Origin: Rhodothermus profundi | Lineage (GTDB): Bacteria > Bacteroidota > Rhodothermia > Rhodothermales > Rhodothermaceae | Assembly (NCBI RefSeq): GCF_900142415.1 | Contig: NZ_FRAU01000005.1 | Span: 161,854 to 225,853, forward strand | DNA length: 64,000 bases | Direction of reading: 5' to 3' | Shown here: positions 1-8,530 of the stretch, piece after piece | Numbering within the stretch: the stretch's first letter is position 1 | Layout of the letters: the number at the start of each line of letters is the position of its first letter | Translations under genes and position numbers: made by a program | The notes under the pieces: generated by a model | Told to the model about the DNA's origin: nothing | Seen by the model: only the letters and a program-made list of their open reading frames with translations | Databases searched by the model: none

Positions 1-606
1 CGCTGCCGTAAATCGATCGGGCCGCAGATGGGCATCTCCCGGAAAGAACAGACCGCCTATCGCGCGCACCTCCATGCCCGCCAGCTCATTCAACCGATCC
101 ACCGGAACCCACTCATGGGTCATGCCCAACCGCGCTGCCTCTCGGGCCAGTTGTTCACACTCGCCTCGCCCTTCTTCACTCTGGTAAGGCATCAGCAGGC
201 CGTCCTGACGCAACTCAAAATCCTCCGTTACGTCCTGGATCTGGGCTGTCAGATCGCGACTGCGCTCCAGCAGCGCCTGCAATACCGGAGCACTGCGCGT
301 TACATGCGTTGCCGTGGCCGACCGGCGAAAGCGCCAGAGCCACCGGAAAAGCTCCAGATCCCATCGAGGCCGAATATAGAAAGGGCTTTCTGGATCCAGC
401 AGCCAGCGCAATCCTTTTCCAATCACGCCAGGTGCTGCAAGCGGTACCATGTGACTCGGACTCAAAAATCCGGCGTTCCCGTAGGAACAGCCATTGCCAA
501 TAGGGCCCTGGTCCAGTACCGTAATGGAAAAAACTCCCCGTCGATGCAGAAAAAAGGCGGACGCCAACCCGATAGCGCCGCCTCCTACAATAACAACCGA
601 TGCCAT
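1..606 (-). CDS. FAD-dependent D-amino acid dehydrogenase-like protein, partial (runs off left edge)
   Basis: The minus strand encodes about 202 residues without a stop up to the window edge. It starts MASVVIVGGGAIGLASA, a Rossmann dinucleotide-binding GxGxxG motif typical of DadA/glycine oxidase-type flavoenzymes. A GCSYGNAGFLSPSH segment follows near residues 40-53, as in D-amino acid dehydrogenases. The family oxidises D-amino acids to imino or keto acids with FAD. It lies 53 bp downstream of a proline racemase-like epimerase on the same strand, so cis-4-hydroxy-D-proline is the likeliest substrate; this is inferred from context. The C-terminus is outside the window. A long open frame on the opposite strand over the same bases is an antisense shadow. 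Confidence 0.85.
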   Translation of the reverse strand, partial: MASVVIVGGGAIGLASAFFLHRRGVFSITVLDQGPIGNGCSYGNAGFLSPSHMVPLAAPGVIGKGLRWLLDPESPFYIRPRWDLELFRWLWRFRRSATATHVTRSAPVLQALLERSRDLTAQIQDVTEDFELRQDGLLMPYQSEEGRGECEQLAREAARLGMTHEWVPVDRLNELAGMEVRAIGGLFFPGDAHLRPDRFTAA

Positions 607-659
607 ATCCTGCCAATCGGATGGTTACCTCTAGCTTCTTTTTATCATTTTAATTTAAT

Positions 660-1661
660 TTAGAGCACCTGAAAGCCATGACAGTATGGATCAGCTTCAT
701 CAATGAAAATCGTGTTGAATCCGATCACCCGGGCCCATCCTTCAATGCTGGGAATGATGGCAGGGTATTCTCCCACGCGCGCCGTCGCTTCAACACGCCC
801 GATGAACAGGCTGCCGATAATGCTCTCGTGCACAAAGCTGTCCCCTACGTTCAGCTTCCCTTTCGCGTAGAGCTGGGCCATCCGAGCTGACGTGCCCGTC
901 CCACAGGGCGACCGGTCGATGGCTCTCCTGCCGTAAAAGACCGCGTTGCGGGCATTGGCTTCCGGATGACGCGGCGGACCGGTCCACATGACATGACTGA
1001 GCCCCGAAATGCGTGGATCTTCAGGGTGCACAAAACGGTGCGCGGCATTCAACCGCTCCCGAATCACCGGACTCCAGCGCAGTATGTCCAGCGCCGAGAT
1101 GGCCTCCAGGCCCGGATAGTTCTCCTGGGGATCAATAATCGCGTAGAAGTTCCCGCCATAAGCCACGTCTACCCGTAACACGCCCAGCTCCGGACACTCC
1201 ACGCAAAGGCCCTCTGCATAGAGAAACGAAGGCACGTTGACAATGCGCACCGCCTCCACATAGTCACCGACCTTCCGATAGTAGGCCTCTACGCGGCCAG
1301 CAGGTACTTCAAGCGCCACGACCCCTTCCCTTCGGGGACGCACCAGACCATGTTCCAGCAGCACCGTGACCGTTCCGATCGTTCCATGCCCGCACATGGG
1401 CAGGCAACCGCTTGTCTCAATAAAGACCAGCCCTATATCGCAGTCAGGCCGTTGCGTCGGGTAAAGCAGACTGCCCGACATCATGTCGTGGCCGCGCGGC
1501 TCAAACATTAACCCGGTGCGAATCCAGTCGTAACGTGCCATAAAATCCAGCCGCTTTTCGGCCATCGTATCGCCCTGCAACGGGGGCGCTCCCCCTACCA
1601 CAACCCGCACCGGATTGCCACAGGTGTGCGCATCAATGCACCAGAACGTGTAGCGCGCCAT
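660..1661 (-). CDS. Proline racemase family protein, probable 4-hydroxyproline 2-epimerase
   Basis: The 333-residue length is right for the proline racemase/hydroxyproline epimerase family. Both catalytic cysteines are visible: Cys90 in MCGHGTIG and Cys253 in SPCGTGTSA, which fits an epimerase or racemase rather than the trans-3-hydroxyproline dehydratase branch, where the first Cys is replaced. The enzyme would convert trans-4-hydroxy-L-proline to cis-4-hydroxy-D-proline. The FAD dehydrogenase downstream and the GntR/FCD regulator upstream make up the usual hydroxyproline catabolic arrangement. Proline racemase activity cannot be excluded from sequence alone. Confidence 0.88.
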   Translation of the reverse strand: MARYTFWCIDAHTCGNPVRVVVGGAPPLQGDTMAEKRLDFMARYDWIRTGLMFEPRGHDMMSGSLLYPTQRPDCDIGLVFIETSGCLPMCGHGTIGTVTVLLEHGLVRPRREGVVALEVPAGRVEAYYRKVGDYVEAVRIVNVPSFLYAEGLCVECPELGVLRVDVAYGGNFYAIIDPQENYPGLEAISALDILRWSPVIRERLNAAHRFVHPEDPRISGLSHVMWTGPPRHPEANARNAVFYGRRAIDRSPCGTGTSARMAQLYAKGKLNVGDSFVHESIIGSLFIGRVEATARVGEYPAIIPSIEGWARVIGFNTIFIDEADPYCHGFQVL

Positions 1662-1724
1662 CTTTCCGCTGCCTTGCTCAGCCTACTGGCGGACGTGCTG
1701 CCACATGCCCCGCCAGGCAGTCGC

Positions 1725-2378
1725 TCAGGGCGCAACCGTTCGCTGAATCACCCGATGCGTAAAACGCTCCATCGCCCGAATTAATTCCTCAGAAGCTGCT
1801 TCGGCCGCCTCAACCGCCTCTTCTGCAATGCACTCCATCAATTGCGTATGCAGTTGAATGGCCTCTTCCAGGTCGCCTTCATGATGATAGGCATACCAGA
1901 AACGGCGGCTCAGCGTATGCAGCGGCGCTACTGCCCGAACCGCAAACCGGTTGTGGCAGGCCGCCTCAACCAGATGATCAAATCGACGGTCTAACTGCAT
2001 GAACGCGTCCAGGTCCGGCTCCTGCAACTGACGCATGGCCTGCGCCAGACGGGCAAACTGCGCGCGCTCCTGCGGACGAGCCAGCCGGGCAGCCCGCCGT
2101 ACCATCAGCCGGTCTAGCTCCCGTCGCACTTCCAGTACGGCCAACTGCTCCGTCAGGTTAATCTCTGAAATGTAAATCCCTTTGCGCGGCAATACAGTTA
2201 CCAGGTGCTCCTGAGCCAGGCGAAGCACAGCCTCCCGCAACGGCGTGCGACCAATGCCAATGTCCTCCACCAACTCCTGCTCCGTAACCACAGTGCCCGG
2301 TACAAGCCGAAGCGTCACGATGCGATGCTCCAGGGCCTCGTAGGCCTGATCGGCTAAACTTATGCGACGTACTCTCAT
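1725..2378 (-). CDS. GntR-family (FCD domain) transcriptional regulator
   Basis: A 217-residue regulator. An N-terminal winged helix (about residues 5-75; SLADQAYEALEHRIVTLRL and GRTPLREAVLRLAQE) is followed by an all-helical FCD ligand domain, the FadR/VanR subfamily plan. I place the start at MRVRRISL; a GTG 60 bp further upstream also opens the frame but would lie inside the palindromic operator. It is the first gene of the operon with the epimerase and FAD dehydrogenase, so it probably controls hydroxyproline catabolism and itself. The effector is unknown. Confidence 0.85.
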   Translation of the reverse strand: MRVRRISLADQAYEALEHRIVTLRLVPGTVVTEQELVEDIGIGRTPLREAVLRLAQEHLVTVLPRKGIYISEINLTEQLAVLEVRRELDRLMVRRAARLARPQERAQFARLAQAMRQLQEPDLDAFMQLDRRFDHLVEAACHNRFAVRAVAPLHTLSRRFWYAYHHEGDLEEAIQLHTQLMECIAEEAVEAAEAASEELIRAMERFTHRVIQRTVAP

Positions 2379-2421
2379 GACTCCGTAAACTTCAGGTGCG
2401 ACATAGTAAATTCTGATCGAC

Positions 2422-2440
2422 GTGTGCAATTTCTGCACAC
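2422..2440. promoter_or_regulatory. Perfect inverted repeat, likely GntR operator
   Basis: The repeat reads GTGTGCA-N5-TGCACAC with no mismatch, 43 bp upstream of the chosen GntR start. A third partial copy (TGCAGAAA on the minus strand) lies next to it at about 2444-2452. Dyads of this size upstream of FCD-type regulators are usually their own operators. That the linked regulator binds it is inferred. Confidence 0.6.
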
Positions 2441-3702
2441 ACTTTTCTGCACTTCGCGACTATAGCCCATCTCCCGCTCCCCCACGAAACATGAGTTTCC
2501 TCCCTCAAAAAACCGTTTCCAGGGCCCACCTGCCTGCGCCAGTGCAGGGAACGGATGCATTGGCATGAGCGCATGAAAACGCTAACCGACAGGCTATATC
2601 CCGCAGCCAGCGCCGCCTGGTGCGTGCACATGCAGATAAGCGTCACGATGAACACCAGAATTTCCCTCTAATTGGTGGCACACCCGTATTTACCGCTCCA
2701 TCGCTGCCTGCGCCGGCTAACCAAACAACCACTACGCGTCTGGACAACTCAATGTAATAAATCGCGTTGCATCGAATCTTCCCTCAATAACCGGTCCAAT
2801 ATGGTGCCCCTGATTCCGCCAACCGTTCAGAAACTCCATCCCCACCGTGAAATGCCAGGCTGTTGCGCAGCATCCATTGTCGGGTCAAGTCCCCGGCCAA
2901 CTGTCGCAAGTGCCTGATCCGCTCAGAGCAGCCGACCCAACACGGACCCCCCCACCACGGTCCGCTACGAGCCAGAACTGATCGCCTGCTCCAGGCGAGG
3001 CCCAACCGTCACAACGCTCTCGCCCAGCACATCTCCTCCCGCCCCCTACTTGCCCTGCTTACGCTACCGGTACTTCTCCACACGACACGTTACCCTTTTC
3101 CAACGTTTCGGAGCCGTCGAATTCCCCTCATCCAGAAAATGTACCGGCCCGTATGCCCGAGCACGCCCCCCTGAACGGCCTCCACCGACAATGCGTAGCA
3201 GTCGAAGTCTGTGCTCGTTCTGCGATGAAGCGGTTGTCTGGAATACTACAGTATGCACACGCGATATATCAATCCCAGAGACCAGTACCCCGAAGGTATC
3301 CGTTGCTTACCTGCCGCTTTCCAAAGAATTTCATGATCTTCCGTACAATACCTTTCCATGTCCCGTAGCGTCTCAGCTTGCATCATCCCACCGCTCCCAG
3401 AGCGCTTGCGATCCACAGCTCAGAAGCCATGTGATTTTCTCACTGAAACCGTTCGAAATGCCCCCGTATAGCCTTCGCGCCTCGTTTTCTTACCTGCTGG
3501 CACACGTTAGCTACATGCCTATCTCTCAGGACCTCAGAAAAGTGTCGGCATTCATCCAGAGCTGCTCAGCCCCCGACTGCTTTTCTACCATAGGATGTGC
3601 TTATCTGTCGCTCCAGAGACGTTACGTCCTTTTCCAGCGGCCAGGCGTACCCTGCCCGTTCCGCTTAGCGGATATACCATCCTGACCGGTCGATGCTGGG
3701 TG
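2441..3702. other. Gene-poor stretch; possible decayed coding sequence
   Basis: No intact gene could be supported here. On the minus strand between about 3660 and 3070 one frame stays readable with only a few stops, with runs such as RHFSEVLRDRHVANVCQQV and LRLLRIVGGGRSGG, separated by stops and frame changes. This resembles a decaying protein gene. The family was not recognised and no terminal inverted repeats were seen. The plus-strand frame over 3050-3685 has an unusual Ser/Cys/Pro-rich product and is probably its antisense. Confidence 0.35.
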
Positions 3703-3888
3703 CTATACCCGTAGATCAATGTGACGGCCGGTATCGCCTACGGAAGAAGTACCGGAAGCATGCGACGTTTTACGAACTTTTTTCTTACGACGTCGCCGAT
3801 GCGCCGGCTCCTCCTTCGCACGGTATTGCTCCCGGTCGGTCGCCACTTCGGTAACCCGGGGCATCCAGCCAATGTCACCGGGACGCAT
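3703..3888 (-). CDS. Small basic hypothetical protein (61 aa)
   Basis: Starts MRPGDIGWMPRVTEV, then an extremely basic stretch HRRRRKKKVRK (about residues 30-40), and ends GDTGRHIDLRV. The family is not recognised. Reality is supported by a purine-rich CAGGGG a few bases before the ATG and a perfect palindrome 32 bp upstream. The composition suggests a nucleic-acid or ribosome contact, which is speculative. A frame on the other strand overlaps it but has no comparable upstream signals. Confidence 0.4.
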   Translation of the reverse strand: MRPGDIGWMPRVTEVATDREQYRAKEEPAHRRRRKKKVRKTSHASGTSSVGDTGRHIDLRV

Positions 3889-3919
3889 GGTAACCCCTGT
3901 AAATTGATAAACATCTTTC

Positions 3920-3938
3920 CGAAATATCGCATATTTCG
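3920..3938. promoter_or_regulatory. Perfect palindrome CGAAATAT-CGC-ATATTTCG
   Basis: Two 8-base arms with a 3-base spacer, AT-rich inside GC-rich DNA, between the end of the EamA gene and the start of the small basic protein. No T-run follows on either strand, so it is more likely an operator or promoter element than an intrinsic terminator. Confidence 0.45.
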
Positions 3939-3954
3939 TGCCTTAGTTAAACTT

Positions 3955-4839
3955 CTACGACAGAGAAACGGGAAGTCGGCGCGTAAAAGGACGCAACTGT
4001 GAAAGCAGCATGCCTCCCAGCATCAGCATGCATCCCAGAAGCTGGCGCGTTGTGAGCGTTTCGTTGAGCAACCACCACCCTCCAAGCGCTGCAAAAACCG
4101 CCTCCAAACTGAAAAGAATCGCTGCATGCGTGGGATGTGCTTCGCGCTGAGCCACCACCTGCAACGTGTATCCAATGCCTACGGAAAGAAACCCGGCATA
4201 GAGTAATGCCCCCCAGGCATTACGTTCGGTTGGCAACACAGGCGTCTCGACCACCGCAGCCGTCAGCCCGCTTAGCAGAGCACATGCGACAAACTGGGTA
4301 AACGCCAGCCGAAAAGGAGGCATGCGGTGGGCATAGCGATCGATTAGATGAATATGGAAAGCCCAGCAGACAGCGCTCGCCAGCACCAGCATATCTCCCG
4401 GATTGACGGTAAGCGTTTCCGCCACACTGAGCAAATACATCCCGGCGGCCGCTAACATTGCTCCCAGCCAGGCATCCAGATAAGTATGCTGCCGCCAGAA
4501 AATGCCCAGAAGGGGCACAAAAATCACGTAGAGGCCGGTTATGAAGCCAGCCTTGCCCGCAGTCGTATAGACCAGACCAATCTGCTGCGCAGAAGCGCCG
4601 AGGAAGAGAATCAGACCTGCCAGCAATCCCACCCGCAACTGTACGCTGGGAGGGATTTCGGCAGAACCACGCTGGGCGAGCAGGGGCACCAGGACAAGAC
4701 TACCCATCGTAAATCGCAACGCATTAAACCAGAACGGCCCCATGTACTCCATACCGACGCGCTGCGCCACAAAGGCAAAGCCCCAGATGGCCGTGGCCAG
4801 CAAAATGAGCAGGTCTGAGCGAAGCGTACGGGTTTTCAT
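3955..4839 (-). CDS. EamA-family (DMT superfamily) transporter
   Basis: A 294-residue inner-membrane protein with about ten hydrophobic helices arranged as two EamA repeats; the first begins LLILLATAIWGFAFVAQR and the second near LVLASAVCWAFHIHLIDR. Family members export amino acids, nucleotides or metabolites; the substrate cannot be read from sequence. The start MKTRTLRSD, with AGGGAG just upstream, is preferred over an ATG 57 bp earlier that adds a Cys/Lys-rich tail without homology. It is divergent from the RsmB-like methyltransferase. Confidence 0.87.
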   Translation of the reverse strand: MKTRTLRSDLLILLATAIWGFAFVAQRVGMEYMGPFWFNALRFTMGSLVLVPLLAQRGSAEIPPSVQLRVGLLAGLILFLGASAQQIGLVYTTAGKAGFITGLYVIFVPLLGIFWRQHTYLDAWLGAMLAAAGMYLLSVAETLTVNPGDMLVLASAVCWAFHIHLIDRYAHRMPPFRLAFTQFVACALLSGLTAAVVETPVLPTERNAWGALLYAGFLSVGIGYTLQVVAQREAHPTHAAILFSLEAVFAALGGWWLLNETLTTRQLLGCMLMLGGMLLSQLRPFTRRLPVSLS

Positions 4840-5044
4840 AGCTCCCTGTCTTTTACACTGGTGGCCCATGATACGCCAGACAGCGCTTTTCAGCAATCGG
4901 CTTCAAAAGTCCTTGATGCTCTTCTAAACGCAATGTCAAAGTCAGAACGGAAATCGCTACCTACGGCTGGATGGAATTGCGGCGAGACGTTTTTTCGCGG
5001 CAGACGTTACAGGTCCCTGAGACCAACCCAGACACCGACGCAGT

Positions 5045-6349
5045 ATGTCAACAACAACGTTGCTCCGCGTCTATCCGGTATGGATTGAAGCGGTAGGCAC
5101 CGTCCTTCAGGAGATTTTTCGTTCGCCACTGCCGGCCGACACCATCTTGCAACAGTTCTTCCGAAAACATCGCAAGATGGGCAAACGGGACCGGGCCTTT
5201 GTCGCTGAAACCGTTTACGGAATGCTGCGGCACTACCGACGCCTGGCTTACGCCGCCCGACGCCGCGCCGATGATCTGCGTTTTCTCACCTTGCTCTATT
5301 TAAAAGTGTTTGGCTTCGGAGCGGCCTCGCTCGATCTGCCCGTGCGTCCCTCCGAACAGGGAGCCCTTGAAGCATCGGTCCAGCGGTTTCAGCACCCCTC
5401 GCTTCCGGACGATCCGGTAGCTGCTCTCGGCCTGTGCTACAGCCTGCCCGACTGGCTGATAGCTGCCTGGCTGGACACGCTTCCCCGCGAGGCAGTCGAA
5501 GCCCGCTGCGCCGCCCTGAAAGCGCCGGCCCCGCTGACCATCCGGGTCAACACGCTAAAAACCGACCGCGAGACCGTCCGGCAACGATTGCGGGCCGAGG
5601 GCTTTCCGAGCCGCCCGACCCCTTACAGTCCCGTGGGGTTGATCCTGGAAGAAAAGGCGTTCATTTTCCGCACCCGTGCCTTTCAGGAAGGGCTTTTCGA
5701 GGTGCAAGATGAAGGCAGTCAACTCATCAGTTTTCTCACCGAAGCTCAGCCGGGTCAGGTGGTCGTGGACGGCTGTGCCGGTGGCGGTGGCAAGACGCTC
5801 CACCTGGCGGCGCTCATGCAGGGCAAAGGACGATTGTATGCCTTCGACATCCATAAAGCGCGCCTGCAGGAACTCCGCCCACGAGCACGTCGTGCGGACG
5901 TGCACAACATTCGGCTGCACGTGCTGCCGCACAACCGCGCCTCCATTGTGCGCCGCCTGTATGGCAAAGCTGATGTTGTGCTCGTGGATGCACCTTGCAG
6001 CGGCACCGGCGTCCTTCGGCGTAATCCAGATGCTGCCTGGAAAATGACGCCTGCGCGCGTAACCGCCCTTGTCGAGCAGCAGCGGCAAATTCTTGATGCC
6101 TACGCTCCCCTGGTGCGGCCGGGTGGCCGGCTTGTTTACGCTACCTGCTCGCTATTGCCGGCAGAAAACGAACAGCAGGTGCACGCTTTTCTGGAGCGCC
6201 ACCCGGACTTTGTCCTGGCCCCGGCCACCGATGTGCTATCCCGCCAGGGAATTGTGCTTCCCCATCAACGCGATGCATTTCTCCGCGTGGAGCCTGCCAC
6301 GCATGGAACCGACGGATTCTTTGCAGCCGTACTGCTGCGGCGGTCGTAA
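5045..6349 (+). CDS. RsmB/NOP-family RNA (cytosine-C5) methyltransferase
   Basis: A 434-residue SAM-dependent methyltransferase. Residues 20-140 form an N-terminal NusB-like helical region (RKMGKRDRAFVAETVYGM). The Rossmann core carries VVDGCAGGGGKTLH for SAM binding, DAPCSGTGVLRRNPD with the release cysteine and YATCSLLPAENEQQV with the catalytic TC cysteine. The family makes m5C in rRNA; E. coli RsmB acts on 16S C967. An rRNA target is likely but the exact base is not known. It is followed 75 bp later by the S9 peptidase on the same strand. Confidence 0.9.
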   Translation: MSTTTLLRVYPVWIEAVGTVLQEIFRSPLPADTILQQFFRKHRKMGKRDRAFVAETVYGMLRHYRRLAYAARRRADDLRFLTLLYLKVFGFGAASLDLPVRPSEQGALEASVQRFQHPSLPDDPVAALGLCYSLPDWLIAAWLDTLPREAVEARCAALKAPAPLTIRVNTLKTDRETVRQRLRAEGFPSRPTPYSPVGLILEEKAFIFRTRAFQEGLFEVQDEGSQLISFLTEAQPGQVVVDGCAGGGGKTLHLAALMQGKGRLYAFDIHKARLQELRPRARRADVHNIRLHVLPHNRASIVRRLYGKADVVLVDAPCSGTGVLRRNPDAAWKMTPARVTALVEQQRQILDAYAPLVRPGGRLVYATCSLLPAENEQQVHAFLERHPDFVLAPATDVLSRQGIVLPHQRDAFLRVEPATHGTDGFFAAVLLRRS

Positions 6350-6424
6350 ACGGCTTGTTTTTTCGCGTGCTGCCCTGTAGTATTGATCCAGTGTTTTGTC
6401 TTTCGCCAAACCCAGATGCCGGCT

Positions 6425-8530
6425 ATGCGGTACGCTTTGATTGGCGCATTCCTGTCTCTGTCGGCGCTTGTGCTGCAGGCGCAGCCTTTTTCGCTCGAAG
6501 ACGTGCTGAGCGCTCCCTATGTGGAAGCTGCGGTCTTTGCGCCGGAGGTCCCTCGCGTCGCCTGGGTAGTCAATCAGGAAGGGGTGCGGAACATCTGGAT
6601 AGCCGACGCCCCGGACTTCCGTCCGGTACCGGTAACCCATTACACAGAAGACGACGGACAGGTGCTCGGTAGCCTCGCCTTTACCCCCGATGGTCGCCTG
6701 CTGCTGTATGTGCGCGGCGGCGCACCCAACCGACGGGGGGAATATCCCAACCCCCGGAGTCTGCCCGACGGCGTGCGCCGCGAAGTGTGGGTGGTCGAGC
6801 TGGCTACCGGTCGGACCTGGTCCTTAGGAGAAGGAGCCAACCCGGTGGTTTCACCGGATGGGCAGACCGTACTGTTCAGCCGACGCGGCACCCTGTATCG
6901 CATAGCTCTGCACCCCGACTCAACCGAGGCGCGACCGCTCTTCCGAGCGCGGGGCAGCACTCAGTCGCCTGCCTGGTCGCCGGACGGCCGCTACGTAGCG
7001 TTCGTGAGTAGCCGAGGCGCCTATAGCTTCATCGGCGTTTACGACACCCACGCCCATCGCATTCGGTGGATGGCACCAGGCGTTGACCGCGACATGGATC
7101 CAGTCTGGTCGCCCGATGGCCGGCATCTGGCCTTTATTCGCCAGCCCGGCTTGAAGAAAGGGGAACGCTATAACCTGATGGCCGGCTATCCTTTTCAGAT
7201 TTTGATCGCCGAAGTAGCAACGGGCGAGGCACGCGTCGTCTGGAGGTCGCCGGGTCGCGATGGAGGATTTGCGCAGTACTATCCGGCCGAACCGCTGCGC
7301 TGGGTACGCAATGGCCGACTGCTGTTTTACTCGGAGCATGAAGGCTGGCTGCACATTTACAGCCTGGATCCAGAACAGGGTACGTTGACCGATCTGACCC
7401 CGGGCAAAGCAGAAGCCGAGCACAGCGTTGTGTCGCGCGACGGTGCCTGGCTTTACTTTAGTGGCAACCACAACGATATCGACCGGCGGCACCTGTGGCG
7501 GGTACCAACGACCGGAGGCACTCCTGAACTGCTTACGCCGGGCACCGGCATCGAAACAGATCCCATCATTTCGCCGGACGGTCGCTGGCTGGTTTACCGG
7601 GCCGCTACGGCCCGACGCCCACAGCATCTGGTCGCGCTCGACCTGCAAACGCGCAGGATGCATCGCATCTTTCCGGAGCAGTTACCCGAACGTTTCCCGG
7701 AGGCTTACCTGGTCGAACCAGAGCCTGTGGTTTTCGCTTCCCTGGATGGACTCACGCTTCACGGTCAGCTCTTTCGGCCGCCTGATCTGCGCTCGGGCGA
7801 ACGCCGGCCAGCCGTGATCTTCCTGCATGGCGGCCCTATCCGCCAGATGCTGTTAGGCTGGCATTACCGGGGATATTATGCCCGGGCGTATGCCTTAAAC
7901 CAGTACCTGGCAGCCCGGGGCTATGTGGTGCTGTCGCTTAACTACCGTACTGGGATTGGGTACGGACGAGCGTTTCGCCTGGCTGCGCGTCAGGGACCTC
8001 GTGGCGCTTCAGAATACCAGGACGTTGTAGCAGCTGCGCTCTTTTTGCGTCACCTGCCTGAGGTCGATCCTGACCGCATCGGCCTCTGGGGCGGCTCTTA
8101 CGGCGGCTATCTAACGGCCATGGGGCTGGCCCGCGATTCCGAGTTGTTTGCTGCCGGCGTCGATCTGCATGGCGTGCACGACTGGGCGTTCCGTGCTACG
8201 GACTTTTCGCCCGGCGGCGGCTGGGGCATCGCCAACCATCCTGATAGCCTGGCCCTGGCCTATCGCTCTTCACCCGTAGCCGACATAGATCGCTGGCGCT
8301 CTCCGGTCCTGCTGATCCACGGCGACGATGACCGCAACGTCCTCTTCGAGCAGACCGTGGATCTGGCCCAACGGCTACGGGAACGGGGCGTGCACGTTGA
8401 GCTGCTCGTCCTGCCCGACGAGGTGCACAGCTTTCTGCTGCATGAAAGCTGGCTGCGCGCCTATCACGCCACCGTAGACTTTCTGGACCGTATGCTCCGC
8501 GACCGCACGCTGCCTTTCAGGCACAACTAA
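6425..8530 (+). CDS. S9 family peptidase (prolyl oligopeptidase/DPP IV-like), secreted
   Basis: A 701-residue serine peptidase. A signal peptide (MRYALIGAFLSLSALVLQAQ) is followed by a WD40-like beta-propeller with repeated SPDGR motifs (about residues 60-420) and a C-terminal alpha/beta-hydrolase domain. The triad is visible: Ser in GLWGGSYGGYLTAMG, Asp in HGDDDRNV and His in DEVHSFLLHES. The family cleaves dipeptides or acylated amino acids from short peptides, here in the periplasm. The start was chosen for the clean signal peptide; an ATG 42 bp upstream adds a non-signal tail. Its last codon overlaps the end of the convergent amidohydrolase by 4 bp. Confidence 0.92.
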   Translation: MRYALIGAFLSLSALVLQAQPFSLEDVLSAPYVEAAVFAPEVPRVAWVVNQEGVRNIWIADAPDFRPVPVTHYTEDDGQVLGSLAFTPDGRLLLYVRGGAPNRRGEYPNPRSLPDGVRREVWVVELATGRTWSLGEGANPVVSPDGQTVLFSRRGTLYRIALHPDSTEARPLFRARGSTQSPAWSPDGRYVAFVSSRGAYSFIGVYDTHAHRIRWMAPGVDRDMDPVWSPDGRHLAFIRQPGLKKGERYNLMAGYPFQILIAEVATGEARVVWRSPGRDGGFAQYYPAEPLRWVRNGRLLFYSEHEGWLHIYSLDPEQGTLTDLTPGKAEAEHSVVSRDGAWLYFSGNHNDIDRRHLWRVPTTGGTPELLTPGTGIETDPIISPDGRWLVYRAATARRPQHLVALDLQTRRMHRIFPEQLPERFPEAYLVEPEPVVFASLDGLTLHGQLFRPPDLRSGERRPAVIFLHGGPIRQMLLGWHYRGYYARAYALNQYLAARGYVVLSLNYRTGIGYGRAFRLAARQGPRGASEYQDVVAAALFLRHLPEVDPDRIGLWGGSYGGYLTAMGLARDSELFAAGVDLHGVHDWAFRATDFSPGGGWGIANHPDSLALAYRSSPVADIDRWRSPVLLIHGDDDRNVLFEQTVDLAQRLRERGVHVELLVLPDEVHSFLLHESWLRAYHATVDFLDRMLRDRTLPFRHN

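Noticed and set aside
28-663. A 211-residue plus-strand open frame
   Set aside because: It runs antisense through the FAD dehydrogenase, whose minus-strand frame has a clear Rossmann motif.
3050-3685. A 211-residue plus-strand open frame
   Set aside because: Ser/Cys/Pro-rich composition with no motif; probably the antisense of a decayed minus-strand sequence.
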